Assembly (NCBI GenBank): GCA_016765495.1 | Contig: JAESPV010000023.1 | Location: 96,813-160,812, forward strand | Reading direction: 5' to 3' | Origin: Desulfocapsa sp. | GTDB taxonomy: Bacteria; Desulfobacterota; Desulfobulbia; Desulfobulbales; Desulfocapsaceae | Length of the DNA: 64,000 nt | Shown here: positions 31,501 through 38,826 of the stretch, piece by piece | Layout: each line of letters opens with the position of its first letter | Position numbering within the stretch: position 1 is the first letter of the stretch | Made by a program: the position numbers and the translations under genes | The notes under the pieces: generated by a model | Databases searched by the model: none | The model's input: the letters and a program-made list of their open reading frames with translations, nothing else | What the model was told of the DNA's origin: nothing

Positions 31501-32189
31501 TAGTTTGAACCAGGTGGCCTAAAATCACTGGCACCTTCTATCGTTCCCCGGGTTCCGAGGGCAAAGGTGGCAGGGGGGGGCGGTGGACGCATATCATCCG
31601 GCACGATCCGAGCCGTGATTCCTCCCCTGGTTGCCGTTCCCGAGTGACAGCTGTCGAGTATGAAGGTTATGTTTGGAGTCTTTTCAGCGAGCTTGTGAAG
31701 CAATCCGTTGATTTCGTCATCACTTATATCAAAAATACCGGGCGTACGACTATCATGAGGAACAAGGGTTTCGTCCCATCCGTCAATCTCATCGCCGGAA
31801 ACATCCCGCATGCGTGATCCGTGGCCGCTATAGTGAAGAATAACAATATCGCCAGGCTGGGACTTATCAATAAGATGGGTCTGGATCGCATTCAAAATGG
31901 CACTCCGTGTAGCGTGGCTGTTGGTAAGTATCTGAATATTTTCCGGAGGGATGTCGAATTTTCCAATCAGAAGGGTACGCATAAGTTCCACGTCATTAAT
32001 GCAACCGCGCAGATCTGCTACACGCTGATATTCGTCGATGCCGATTAAAAGAGCCCTTTTTGTCGGGCTGCCCGCATCTTGTAATGCGGGGACTGTATGT
32101 TGCGGGGGAGGGGGATTTGATCCCATCACGAAAGAGGTGAGACCAAAGAGGTTCGACAATGCTACCAAGAGAATTATTATACGTTTCAT
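28536..32189 (-). CDS. caspase (C14)-subtilisin (S8) fusion protease
   Basis: A 1217-aa secreted protein. The signal peptide is within the first 23 residues. A metacaspase-type C14 domain spans ~43-310 with His123 (HYSGHGSR) and Cys181 (LDSCHSG). The middle, ~470-600, resembles DUF4384. The subtilase domain, ~800-1090, has Asp811 (AHIDTGY), His860 (SPGHGTAS) and oxyanion Asn960 (AAAGN), but Thr1025 (GMGTTFATGN) at the usual Ser of GTSMA, with Gly for the usual Pro four residues on. The C14 dyad is intact, so the protein may be an active caspase-like enzyme carrying an altered S8 domain. An AGGTGA ribosome site precedes ATG 32189. Confidence 0.85.
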   Translation of the reverse strand: MKRIIILLVALSNLFGLTSFVMGSNPPPPQHTVPALQDAGSPTKRALLIGIDEYQRVADLRGCINDVELMRTLLIGKFDIPPENIQILTNSHATRSAILNAIQTHLIDKSQPGDIVILHYSGHGSRMRDVSGDEIDGWDETLVPHDSRTPGIFDISDDEINGLLHKLAEKTPNITFILDSCHSGTATRGGITARIVPDDMRPPPPPATFALGTRGTIEGASDFRPPGSNYVLISGSRSNELSNETQLAGQHHGALTYFLAQTLKQAGESATYRDVMDEVKSEVSSRFPSQHPQLEGTGMDSFVFNVKQGLAQPYILVEPKEPEGAIIEAGKIFGIRAGAILKVYPPGTKDFSEQPSAEIKINKADPFYSEGTIIGGGTIMPHSRALVSQAQFHDFKFSVYLENSISSAILKKIETSLAQHSGIRFVKSETEAHLFVSERQGHLYLSSGDLETVSPPVAVGDADAVQHLIRQVNEWARWYAVLNIQNPSPGLSVDFSMRRSTDPETVLSPDAVPTGTHMTYRVRNSSQKDVYITLLNLSADGSITVLYPPPGAQEKLVAGKAFEREFEVFIPPDRDEVTDIFKILATTNPINALVFQQAQVRSTESLPSLSPQDPLEQFLTASVQGRLRGARPVGLEGWATKQRSLRIHKVVVGELKFAVHFDSPRQIGSVRESLASSRNICPEGQTGTDCDRITPLSSDGSIFEVAPASSTRSTDAPLSIGRSFDDAYQIRDRTGALRAEPLLEVHIPTPDETVGINKRGISGKEHLEEAENDDQWHLKQINAEKAWKKVRDITGNKEGLEAAGVLIAHIDTGYLHHPETWNEIDGQRPILAEAGYDYFDEDGDALDPLLSSETLDSPGHGTASGSVIVSPPGCQLAGGDKCVNGTGRGAQLVPLRVHRSVVHFNMKRLAKAIFDVAENRLEVKPQMMSIAMGGPPSWALWKAVNKAEENGILIIAAAGNFVRTVVWPARFSSVIAVAATNVHCRPWIHSSRGLSVDISAPGESIWRATLDKNHEYINGMGMGTTFATGNTAGVAALWIARHQDNPLFSELQQQGLITKAFRRTLQETAWKPQTDSRQNPAGTHCTELSSWSPFYGSGIIDAAKIVEAALQAPTTRAAIEKRDIRELPLFSSLYPEKTDLTTIIDDYIRLFRLPDGSDLESAAYLEAEITYHYAMDESIMNAFDEIIAGRGDDMALERARQVLLQQDLSRRLRAALQ

Positions 32190-32324
32190 AGTTGGTCACC
32201 TGGTAATGCTTATTGGTTTGTTCGCAAAATCCATACTTTTTTGGGAGCGTTTTCTGTAGCTGTTACCATTCTGGTACAGGTTGCACAGACTTAAACCAGT
32301 ACCATTTCGATATCAAGCGTATCG

Positions 32325-33146
32325 CTAGTCAGGTTGAAGAAAATCCTGTAGATGCTTTTTATTTTCAAACAAAACATCGGATATTTGGTTCACTCTTTTG
32401 CCAAAATCGTCATACTCTTCCACGGTGACCTTGATAACGTAATTCCCGGTTCCGGTTCTACCGCTGTCTTGAGAACTGGAAACAGGGACTGCGGGGAACC
32501 ACTGACTGGCAACGGAATAGGGGGTGTTCTGCCGCCATTCCTTTCCAAGTTCCAAGCCCCGAAGCGGTATATCAAGACGACCGATATCAAGGTTGATGAT
32601 TTTTTCGTTGTTTGAATAGAGAGCTTCAATTTGAATATGTATATTCACGTCAATGTCATCGTCGTTTTGTCGTAACTTAGCTTTGGTGCGATTGATTTTG
32701 ACTGCGATCGGAATCAATTGAAAAGCAAAACCATCATGTGATTGCCGTACGGCAAGTTTAGCTATAAAAGCTGGTTCATCTCGGAGAGAGCCGGCATAGC
32801 GTTCAATTATAATTTCCTGTAATGCTGAAGAATTGTCGTTTGGGCAATAGAAATTATCATCAGCCTTGAATCCCGACCACACAGCCGTGTAGAGCGCCGT
32901 TTCTTTTCGCAATGCGGCTACGGTACGGTTGACCGCAAAATCTACAGTCAGCGGAATAGCAGCAACCACAACGGCGGGAAGAGCTCTTGAGGTGGTGGAG
33001 CCCTCTTCGTCACACGTTTTTTTTATCGTGATAATAGTTACTTTCTCTTGGCTGCGGTGATTTGAATTCGGGTTTTTCCGCATAAATATTGAGTAACTGA
33101 TTACGAGTATAATTGTCAAAACTGATAAAAGTATTGTTGTTTTCAC
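32325..33146 (-). CDS. unknown exported or membrane-anchored protein
   Basis: A 273-aa protein not recognised as a known family. An N-terminal hydrophobic segment (residues ~4-23, then basic MRKN) suggests a signal anchor or signal peptide. The rest is soluble, with several alternating strands and one Cys pair region (KKTCDEE, NFYCPND). The start is GTG 33146. It lies between the caspase-subtilisin fusion and the heme-enzyme operon, 86 bp after the latter's last gene, and could be periplasmic. No catalytic motif was noticed. Confidence 0.55.
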   Translation of the reverse strand: MKTTILLSVLTIILVISYSIFMRKNPNSNHRSQEKVTIITIKKTCDEEGSTTSRALPAVVVAAIPLTVDFAVNRTVAALRKETALYTAVWSGFKADDNFYCPNDNSSALQEIIIERYAGSLRDEPAFIAKLAVRQSHDGFAFQLIPIAVKINRTKAKLRQNDDDIDVNIHIQIEALYSNNEKIINLDIGRLDIPLRGLELGKEWRQNTPYSVASQWFPAVPVSSSQDSGRTGTGNYVIKVTVEEYDDFGKRVNQISDVLFENKKHLQDFLQPD

Positions 33147-33231
33147 GTCAGCATTCTCTCAGTTTCTCCATGGTCAATTTTGATTCATACGGTGAAATAA
33201 ACATGCTTCAGACAACCTTTGCAGGATGACT

Positions 33232-34428
33232 TTATTGAAAAATTTCATCGCCTGTCGGCTCAATATGTGTTGTCTGATTCATCTCCTGGCGAAAATTGGA
33301 GAGCTCAGAGTACATCCTCCGGCGTGCCCGACTTTGATTACCGAGCGGCCTATGCTCAGGTAGACAATGCCAGGGATTCATTTTTATTCGCCTGGCAAAT
33401 GCAAACTGTTCTATGGAATCAAATTTCTGTTTCGGGATATGGATTGTTGCAGCCGGAATAAACGGCGAGAGTTTTTCCGGCCAACGCACTGAAGCATTCT
33501 CAATGGGCATTCGATGAGGATCGGTCTGCAACTGGATCATGAGATCAAATTCCACATCCTTTTTGTTCAGGGTTTTAATCATGTTTTCCCGCAGATAATT
33601 AACCGGGATTTTGCCGAAAGGTGCACCGGGTATTTTGGTGTTGACTTTCGTTTTCGGTACAAATGAATACATCATGGCCTGGGTTTCACCAAGCAGATAG
33701 GGAACGCAGCTCCAATAGCGCTGCCCCAGAGGATTGTATTGGGTTTCGTTCCACAGGCCTTGCATGAAAAAATCGAGGATATGCGAATCCATCGGATTGA
33801 GAAAGTAATAAATAGGCATATCAACCAGGCTCCAGTACTGTAGCTTGGCGTTTTCCCGGATGTTGGGTGTGACAAAGGTCGGGGTGCAGACGGTGATAAA
33901 ATCCTGGGTGTATTTTTCTTCGTCCATCAGTTTTTCGCCCGGTACCCCCATGAGCTTGACGGCCATACTGCTAAAACCGACATCACGAATATCAGCAGGC
34001 ACATCCGGGCCAGGCCCTGAGAACCTCACATAGGCCTTATAACTGCGGGGCTCAGCAAAAATACCCTTGCGGCATGCTGCCGGCAGGTCGTCCCGAATGG
34101 TTACGGTTGCCCGCACAATGCCATGCGTTTTTGTGTTGCCGCCGCGCTCATAATTGCCCGGTTTGAAATGGCTGCGCATCTGGTCGGCCATGAGGTCGAT
34201 GATTGTATTTAAGCTTTCTTCCTCATCTGGATCTTTTTTTTCCTCGGCCGGTTGCAGGCCATCATCTTTGCGGCGCCGGTTAATGAAATACTGTATGACC
34301 TCTGCGCTCGGTTCACGAAATAACCCGTTCCACCAGCGGCGAAAAAAGGGTTCCAGCCGTCGTTCAATGTGTAACAGTTCAGTAAGGATAATATGGGTTG
34401 CTTTCAGTATGTTGGTCTTGATGCTCAT
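33232..34428 (-). CDS. catalase-fold heme protein (catalase/allene-oxide-synthase-like)
   Basis: A 398-aa protein of the heme-dependent catalase-like family. His102 in THGIVRATVTI matches the distal heme His of catalases. The following RFSGPGPDVPADIRDVGF segment corresponds to the catalase region after the distal His. The proximal ligand is Tyr373 in RRRMY (R-x3-Y, as in catalase RLFSY). It is about 100 residues shorter than true catalases and lacks several catalase domains, resembling the catalase-related oxygenated-lipid enzymes. ATG 34428 overlaps the DyP peroxidase stop by four bases; it is the last gene of the six-gene operon. Confidence 0.78.
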   Translation of the reverse strand: MSIKTNILKATHIILTELLHIERRLEPFFRRWWNGLFREPSAEVIQYFINRRRKDDGLQPAEEKKDPDEEESLNTIIDLMADQMRSHFKPGNYERGGNTKTHGIVRATVTIRDDLPAACRKGIFAEPRSYKAYVRFSGPGPDVPADIRDVGFSSMAVKLMGVPGEKLMDEEKYTQDFITVCTPTFVTPNIRENAKLQYWSLVDMPIYYFLNPMDSHILDFFMQGLWNETQYNPLGQRYWSCVPYLLGETQAMMYSFVPKTKVNTKIPGAPFGKIPVNYLRENMIKTLNKKDVEFDLMIQLQTDPHRMPIENASVRWPEKLSPFIPAATIHIPKQKFDSIEQFAFARRIKMNPWHCLPEHRPLGNQSRARRRMYSELSNFRQEMNQTTHIEPTGDEIFQ

Positions 34429-35951
34429 GGTTGGTCACCGCTTTTACTAGTGGGGCTTGCGGCGATATATTGCAGTGCTCGCAGGCCGGGCATGAAAAAA
34501 TAAGCGCCGCCGCGCAGCGTGACAAATTGAGGCAGGTTGCAAGTCTTCTGTGCAGGTCCGGAGGCGGCTGGCTGATTGAATTGATCCGTCTTGTTATCAT
34601 TTATCAGTGGTTCCCGAATTCCCAGGAGAGGGTCTCTTTCCTGTTGCAGGCCGCCGAATTTACTGCTCATAAACCAGGCGTTCTGGACAAATTCAAATTG
34701 GCGGGAGATATTAGCAACCAGACAGATAAACTGCAGACCGCGCTCTGCCTCCGGTGCTTCAGGTTTGACCGCATCTTCCGGTGAAAGGATTGGGCCGTAA
34801 GCACGACCGCGACGCAGCAGGCGATGAAAACGGGAAGAGGCAATCAGGTCTTCATCCGGACGCTTGAGTCCAAAGCCGAAAATTTTAATCAAGCGGCTAA
34901 TGAATCCGAACACACCGAGTGGTAAATCACCACTGCGGGGGTTGGCCCGGCGAATGTGGGAGCCGATCGGGCATCGATTGCCGATTGGATCGAGTTCGTA
35001 GGTGAAATGGTTATCTTTGCTTTTGAGAGCTATGCCGGGGATCGGTTCGGCCGTCAGCGGTGCCAGCGGTGAACCATCGCGGTTTCTCCCCACCATCCTT
35101 GCGGCAAGCTGATCGCGTTTTTCCAGATCTGACCCTGATACCTTGTCAATAAATTGCCAGAAACCGGATACATCCTGGTGTAGCTGCCGGATCACAAGGT
35201 AGGATCCGTTACGGCCGAAATCTTTCAGTGCCGGTTCATCTTCGGCATCCGGCAATTTTGAGGCAAGACTGTCTTTACCTGGATCGATGAGCGGTCTGGT
35301 TGTGTACAGTCCATATTCATTGGGATATCCGAGTATAACTTCACCTGCTGCCAGCATGTTGGAATAGCGATCGCGTTCATGCTGGTCACTACTCTGTTGG
35401 CCTGCCCAGTCAATTTTCGGCTGGCTGACACCGTCGACAAAACCGAAGGGCTCCAGTGATCCAAGATCATCTGTGGGCAAAATGCTCAACAACTGAAAAG
35501 CACGGGAAAATGTTTTACCTTCCACGGTTTTTTTCCAGGGATCGATACCCTCTTTGTGGGCATAGAGCAATAAGAGAATATGGGGTACCTGATTTGGCTG
35601 GCCACCCCAGCTCCAATGTTGCGGTGCATTGTCGCCCACATCCCCTAGACGGCGGGAACGGTTTTCATCACCAGCCATACCGACGATGAACTCATCGGAA
35701 AAGTCGTCAATAATTGACTGCTGCAGTCCCATTGCACGAAGTCCTTCGGCGGAAAAGGCGATCTGCAGGGCAGTATCTGGTACCGGGGTTGCAGTAATCG
35801 CACTGCTGATTGGCGCGGTTCTCAGCCACTCTCCGGCAGCTTTCGCATCCGCAATATTGAGCAACAGGAAGCAGGTATCAGTTAGTTTACCATGACCGAA
35901 ACGAAGTAGTGCTTGAAGATCGTCAAATGCAAAGTTGTCTGATCTTTTCAT
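34425..35951 (-). CDS. DyP-type heme peroxidase
   Basis: A dye-decolorizing peroxidase family enzyme that uses hydrogen peroxide to oxidise varied substrates. The GXXDG signature is GFVDG (residues ~170-174; distal Asp173), and the proximal heme His is His332 in GSHIRRANPR. The ferredoxin-like N-terminal domain is present. No Tat or Sec signal is clear, so it may be cytosolic. The ATG at 35951 follows AGGAGAG at six bases; ATG 35984 would run 19 bases into the upstream gene and lacks a ribosome site. Length 508 aa. It is the fifth gene of the heme operon. Confidence 0.88.
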   Translation of the reverse strand: MKRSDNFAFDDLQALLRFGHGKLTDTCFLLLNIADAKAAGEWLRTAPISSAITATPVPDTALQIAFSAEGLRAMGLQQSIIDDFSDEFIVGMAGDENRSRRLGDVGDNAPQHWSWGGQPNQVPHILLLLYAHKEGIDPWKKTVEGKTFSRAFQLLSILPTDDLGSLEPFGFVDGVSQPKIDWAGQQSSDQHERDRYSNMLAAGEVILGYPNEYGLYTTRPLIDPGKDSLASKLPDAEDEPALKDFGRNGSYLVIRQLHQDVSGFWQFIDKVSGSDLEKRDQLAARMVGRNRDGSPLAPLTAEPIPGIALKSKDNHFTYELDPIGNRCPIGSHIRRANPRSGDLPLGVFGFISRLIKIFGFGLKRPDEDLIASSRFHRLLRRGRAYGPILSPEDAVKPEAPEAERGLQFICLVANISRQFEFVQNAWFMSSKFGGLQQERDPLLGIREPLINDNKTDQFNQPAASGPAQKTCNLPQFVTLRGGAYFFMPGLRALQYIAASPTSKSGDQP

Positions 35952-35965
35952 AATAGCTCTCCTGC

Positions 35966-37270
35966 TCAAATTAGGCTCAGCCATTGACGAATTTCGGCAT
36001 CACTGGACTGGCGGACTTCTGCCCCTTGTCGAATACGGCTGTTTAGAGACAGATCATATGCAGTCAACCCCGGATAGGCCTTGTACCACACCTCCGACCT
36101 GAGTTGATGCCGTCTCAGCGTGTATTTATATTTCTGTTCCTGGCGGGCACCGTCTTTAATCAACCATCTTGTGGAGGGATACCCGACACTATTACTGAAG
36201 ACAAGATTCAAGCCCCAGGCAACCTTGTTAATAAAATCGTCCATGTAGCTTTCCTGGCTACCGTCATAATTACTGATAAAGATAATCCTTCTGTTGTTGT
36301 CGATGAGAACCCAGCGGGCAAAGTGAATGGTTCTTACTCGGGTGAGATAGCCGCAATTGTAAATATGCCTGGCCGAGTAGTTGAGCAGCAGAAGAGAAAA
36401 CTTGAGGGTATAGAGGCGGAAAAGACCCGGTTTCACATGGCCGAAAACGTTGAACTGGTTGCTGACGTCATGATCTTCAAGAACCGAGAGTTCCTGTATG
36501 TGACGGCGTTCAGGGCGGATCATGATTTCAGGATCCGAACGTTCCAGCATCCGTAAACGCCAGAAAAAAAATGGTGCTCCAAGGAGAATTATTGGCAACA
36601 AGAGCAGCAGGATCAGCGGTATCCCGATCTTGTGCAACAGATTCCTGATTCTCCAGCAAATGGGTGTCGTTGAAGGCGGTGTCAAAGTGATTCTGCCCGC
36701 ATGTTTTTCCACTTCAATATGCGACAGGAGCTTTTGGCGCAGAGCACGGGGATTTCCACGACCGACATCAGCTACGATTTTCTTTAGATAAGCGGACAAA
36801 CTCCGGTGCAGGGCGGCTTCTTCATGCACCTGTTTTACGGTGCGGCCGATCCAGTTGATGTAATTGGCACTGGGCCGGATATGCTTGTTTTTCATCCATT
36901 CCAACAGGTTCGTGGTTTCCTCGGTAAAATCTTCGCAAAAGGAAAATATTTTTTCCAGGCCCAGCCCGGCATACTTTTCGAGCTCGGCAAGAAATGAATC
37001 CGTATCGCCGTCACAGTCGCCAAGAAAAGCAAGTGATGGACGCCACTCGTAAGAAGGCAAACCAAATGCTTTCATGTCGGCCGCAGTTTTTGCCTCCAGA
37101 ATCACAAATCGTGCCATATGTAAATGATTGAAGCGGCCAAATGGCACCAGACTGTTTTGTGGATCGGCATGGCCGACGGTTTTGTTCATGGTGCTCAGCA
37201 GTTTGCGCAGGTTGTCCAACTGCCCTTCACGGACAACAGCGATTATAAGAAAAGTAGACTGGGGTTTCAT
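35966..37270 (-). CDS. membrane protein with two ferredoxin-like halves, unknown function
   Basis: A 434-aa protein. The first half begins FLIIAVVREGQLDNLRKLL and has NHLHMARFVIL, a beta-alpha-beta pattern. A single strong hydrophobic segment follows at ~214-236, then a second half with similar strands (LKFSLLLLNYSARH, TRVRTIHFARWVLI) and a polar, basic C-terminus. Its ferredoxin-like elements recall the fold of DyP peroxidases, and it directly precedes the DyP gene with a 14-bp gap. No known domain could be named. It is probably membrane-attached and may scaffold or deliver substrate to the heme enzymes; that is inference. Confidence 0.55.
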   Translation of the reverse strand: MKPQSTFLIIAVVREGQLDNLRKLLSTMNKTVGHADPQNSLVPFGRFNHLHMARFVILEAKTAADMKAFGLPSYEWRPSLAFLGDCDGDTDSFLAELEKYAGLGLEKIFSFCEDFTEETTNLLEWMKNKHIRPSANYINWIGRTVKQVHEEAALHRSLSAYLKKIVADVGRGNPRALRQKLLSHIEVEKHAGRITLTPPSTTPICWRIRNLLHKIGIPLILLLLLPIILLGAPFFFWRLRMLERSDPEIMIRPERRHIQELSVLEDHDVSNQFNVFGHVKPGLFRLYTLKFSLLLLNYSARHIYNCGYLTRVRTIHFARWVLIDNNRRIIFISNYDGSQESYMDDFINKVAWGLNLVFSNSVGYPSTRWLIKDGARQEQKYKYTLRRHQLRSEVWYKAYPGLTAYDLSLNSRIRQGAEVRQSSDAEIRQWLSLI

Positions 37271-37310
37271 TATTTCACCTCAAACCGGATAATAACCGTG
37301 CTCCTGTGTC

Positions 37311-37766
37311 TTAATCCAGGTGCTCCATTGTCAATGCAAAATCCAGGATACGTTTTTTCCCCCACCACACCTTACCGAGGTAGACGCCGGGTTCAATCTC
37401 GCGGATTTCATCCCGGATCACCTTGGCTACTAAGGAGGTTTTTGAATAGTCAATGACAATCGTATCCTTTCCATCGAGCCAGCTTTTATCAAGGTAAACC
37501 TTGGCAACAATACATTTCAGGCCGAATGGCGATATCTTGTTGATCAGGATGCCTGACTGTCGATCCGATGAGAAGAGGTCGAAAATCTTGCCTTTCCAGG
37601 CCAATATTCTGGCAAGTGAGGCAACGGGTTTCGAAAATTTTGAGCCGGCCAGGATTGCGGTACCCTGCGTATCTCCAGCGGGAATCTCTCCAGGCTCACT
37701 ATTGCGATAGATTTCATCGAGTTCTTCCCTCGACTTGCCAAGCCAGGTTTTGACCGTGTTATGCAT
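37311..37766 (-). CDS. small hypothetical protein of the heme operon (151 aa)
   Basis: Not recognised. The visible pattern is GEIPAGDTQGTAIL at the N-terminus, two GKxxD-type strands in the middle, and a C-terminal block with DEIREIEPGVYLGKVWW. The many short strands and Gly turns suggest a calycin- or lipocalin-like small-molecule-binding fold, which would fit a lipid-handling operon. It has no signal peptide and no Cys-rich motif. It sits five bases after the catalase-like lipoprotein gene and 40 bp before the 434-aa membrane protein, so it is co-expressed with them. Confidence 0.5.
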   Translation of the reverse strand: MHNTVKTWLGKSREELDEIYRNSEPGEIPAGDTQGTAILAGSKFSKPVASLARILAWKGKIFDLFSSDRQSGILINKISPFGLKCIVAKVYLDKSWLDGKDTIVIDYSKTSLVAKVIRDEIREIEPGVYLGKVWWGKKRILDFALTMEHLD

Positions 37767-37771
37767 GATGG

Positions 37772-38809
37772 TTACTCCCTATTTCTCAATTTTGCCGCGT
37801 TTTCGTAGACCAGTCGCCGAACCTCGTTCATTCTTCCTAAAGGTTTGTGTGTGGTGAGGCTTTGCCAGGGATTAAAGCTGCTTTGTTCGCAGGTTGCCAA
37901 GGATTGAGGATTATCAAAATCCTGGTTTCGGATGGTAATCGTTGCAACCGTTTGGAATGGCGAGTCTCTTTCACTCCAGATGACCGAGGCGTCTTCGATT
38001 GGCATGGTTACCGAATCAGTCTGTTTCTGGACAGCGAAATGAAAACAGACTGGTTCTTTGCGCAGGTGCGATTTCATTGCAGCCCGCAGCTGGTTTTTTC
38101 CTGCATTAACAGCCTTGGTCGTTGTATAGCTTGAACACGGTATAACAGAATATTTGACAACATGGCCGTCCGATTCACCGAGACGAAAAGGGACGGTGCT
38201 CCAGTAGCGGATATCCAGGGAACTCAGATGCTTTTTCCGCGCATTGATGACAATCCACAATGATTTCAGGTGTGGATCAAAGGGACTTAGAAAAAAACGG
38301 AATTTTTTATCGTCCTGGCGGGCGCGAATAAACGATAAAAAATCTTCTGGTGTGGCGACAAAAAGAGCAGGGTAACTATTCAGCAGAAAATCCTGAACAC
38401 CGGGCTCTCCCCAGAGTATCGAGCCATCAACATTCCTTATTTTGATCGACAGGCCGCGAATATCTTTTTTTGAGTCATCCATGTTTGTTGCATTGGCAAA
38501 ACGGAGCATGGCGGGATAGACAGCCGGTTTTGAAAAAATTCCTTGTTGTAAATCACCAGGGATGTCACCATGCACACGAAATTCCGCCTTGATGCAAGCA
38601 ATGGTTTTGCTTTGATTGAACCGTGGTATCACGTCATCTTCGGCCTCGGCCAAGGTGATGGTCTCCACGTGCCGGTTCATTTCAGCCACCAGCTGATCAG
38701 TGCTTGCTTCATTTGTGTTGCTGTTGCAACCGCTGAAGGAAATGACAACCAGCACGAGTAAACCAGAGAATAGAAAAAAATTATGTGATTTGTTGTGGTT
38801 ATTTTTCAT
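37772..38809 (-). CDS. catalase-fold lipoprotein lacking the distal His
   Basis: A 345-aa protein. The signal peptide ends in SFSGC with lipidated Cys28. The body aligns with the catalase-like protein at 33232: GIFSKPAVYPAMLRFANA matches GIFAEPRSYKAYVRFSG, and the C-terminal R-x3-Y (RRLVY, Tyr335) keeps the proximal heme ligand. The residue aligned to the distal His102 of that protein is Ile70 (KTIACIKAEF). It can probably bind heme but not use the usual acid-base His. A lipoprotein in the envelope suggests an extracytoplasmic lipid or heme-related role. Second gene of the operon. Confidence 0.75.
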   Translation of the reverse strand: MKNNHNKSHNFFLFSGLLVLVVISFSGCNSNTNEASTDQLVAEMNRHVETITLAEAEDDVIPRFNQSKTIACIKAEFRVHGDIPGDLQQGIFSKPAVYPAMLRFANATNMDDSKKDIRGLSIKIRNVDGSILWGEPGVQDFLLNSYPALFVATPEDFLSFIRARQDDKKFRFFLSPFDPHLKSLWIVINARKKHLSSLDIRYWSTVPFRLGESDGHVVKYSVIPCSSYTTTKAVNAGKNQLRAAMKSHLRKEPVCFHFAVQKQTDSVTMPIEDASVIWSERDSPFQTVATITIRNQDFDNPQSLATCEQSSFNPWQSLTTHKPLGRMNEVRRLVYENAAKLRNRE

Positions 38810-38826
38810 TTTTTCAGCCTCATTTT

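Noticed and set aside
24947-32189. CRISPR-linked caspase (type III-E TPR-CHAT) or other caspase-based phage defence
   Set aside because: No CRISPR repeats, Cas or gasdermin-like genes are present. The caspases here are exported, unlike cytoplasmic defence caspases.
33232-34428. Ordinary monofunctional catalase
   Set aside because: Too short and missing most catalase domains; only the heme-contact pattern is kept.
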